Source: an uncultured Collinsella sp.
GTDB lineage: Bacteria > Actinomycetota > Coriobacteriia > Coriobacteriales > Coriobacteriaceae
Reading direction: 5' to 3'
DNA length: 49,865 nucleotides
NCBI GenBank assembly: GCA_900543505.1
Contig: UQSB01000011.1
Span: 1 to 49,865, forward strand
The position numbers and the translations under genes were made by a program. Below the pieces are notes generated by a model. It was not told where the DNA came from, made no database searches, and was given only the letters and a program-made list of their open reading frames with translations. Below, piece by piece: positions 49,812-49,865 of this stretch (its first letter is position 1; every line of letters begins with the position of its first letter).

Positions 49812-49865
49812 TGAACTGCCTCCCATTTCTTGGACATCGGGAAATGGGAGGTTTTCCATGAGTAT
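49812..49865 (+). mobile_element. Left end of a second IS3-family copy, cut by window edge
   Basis: TGAACTGCCTCCCATTTCTT followed by GGACA matches the right-hand repeat of the element at 14278-15733. The hairpin CCTCCCATTTC/GAAATGGGAGG (49819-49851) and the ATG at 49858 (ATGAGTAT) correspond to its OrfA start. The copy is a relative, not identical (for example ATCGG for CGAG and GGTTTTCC for GGCTTTCTT), and is in the opposite orientation. Confidence 0.8.

Noticed and set aside
1..49865. CRISPR array or prophage
   Set aside because: No regularly spaced repeats and no phage structural, integrase or Cas genes were seen; the only mobile elements are the IS3 copies.

Overview
The window looks like chromosomal DNA of a high-GC gut actinobacterium of the class Coriobacteriia, most likely Collinsella. 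This is an inference from the GC-rich coding style, strong AGGAGG-type ribosome sites, two mannose-family PTS operons, a cell-wall-anchored mucin-type glycosidase, class B sortase and many small zinc-ribbon membrane proteins. No rRNA or other species marker is present.

Layout. 0.2-4.0 kb: a GntR/UTRA regulator divergent from a complete mannose-family PTS (EIIA, EIIB, EIIC, EIID). 4.2-5.1 kb: a small membrane protein and a MarR regulator. 5.5-12.0 kb: a very large surface GH31 glycosidase with FN3, CBM32-like, dockerin-like, cohesin, Big2 and FIVAR modules and an IPNTG sorting signal; its frame is broken by an in-frame amber codon and perhaps by a 5' frameshift. 12.2-14.2 kb: purE, a class B sortase and a MoaE-like protein. 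14.3-15.7 kb: an IS3-family element on the minus strand. 15.8-21.2 kb: a minus-strand set (deoC, manA, an RmlD-like reductase) divergent from a second mannose-family PTS, followed by its likely GntR regulator (21.4 kb). 22.2-23.3 kb: a frameshifted peptidoglycan-binding protein and tRNA-Gln(UUG). 23.3-28.5 kb: a CmpB-type membrane protein and purF, purM, purN.

28.6-42.4 kb is the accessory-looking part. It holds four membrane proteins that begin with the same C3/C6/C17/C20 zinc ribbon, a DUF234-type AAA ATPase with a large dyad in its promoter, a zinc-finger protein of unknown function, a degenerate tRNA-Ser, and a five-gene operon built around an SPFH protein with three C-terminal zinc ribbons. 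That operon resembles the YdjG/YdjI envelope-stress partners of PspA in Bacillus but has no PspA; it is the best candidate here for an undescribed system.

42.6-49.8 kb: a RelB-like/PIN toxin-antitoxin pair, a lone PTS EIIA, a parvulin-type foldase, a YqeY protein, a polar amino-acid ABC transporter operon and a cytidylate-kinase-like protein. The first 54 bases of a second, related IS3 copy in opposite orientation close the window.

Themes: sugar uptake by two separately regulated PTS operons whose EIIA and EIIC proteins carry matching C-terminal acidic tags, surface glycan attack, de novo purine synthesis split over two loci, and several recent-looking single-base lesions that could be real or consensus errors.
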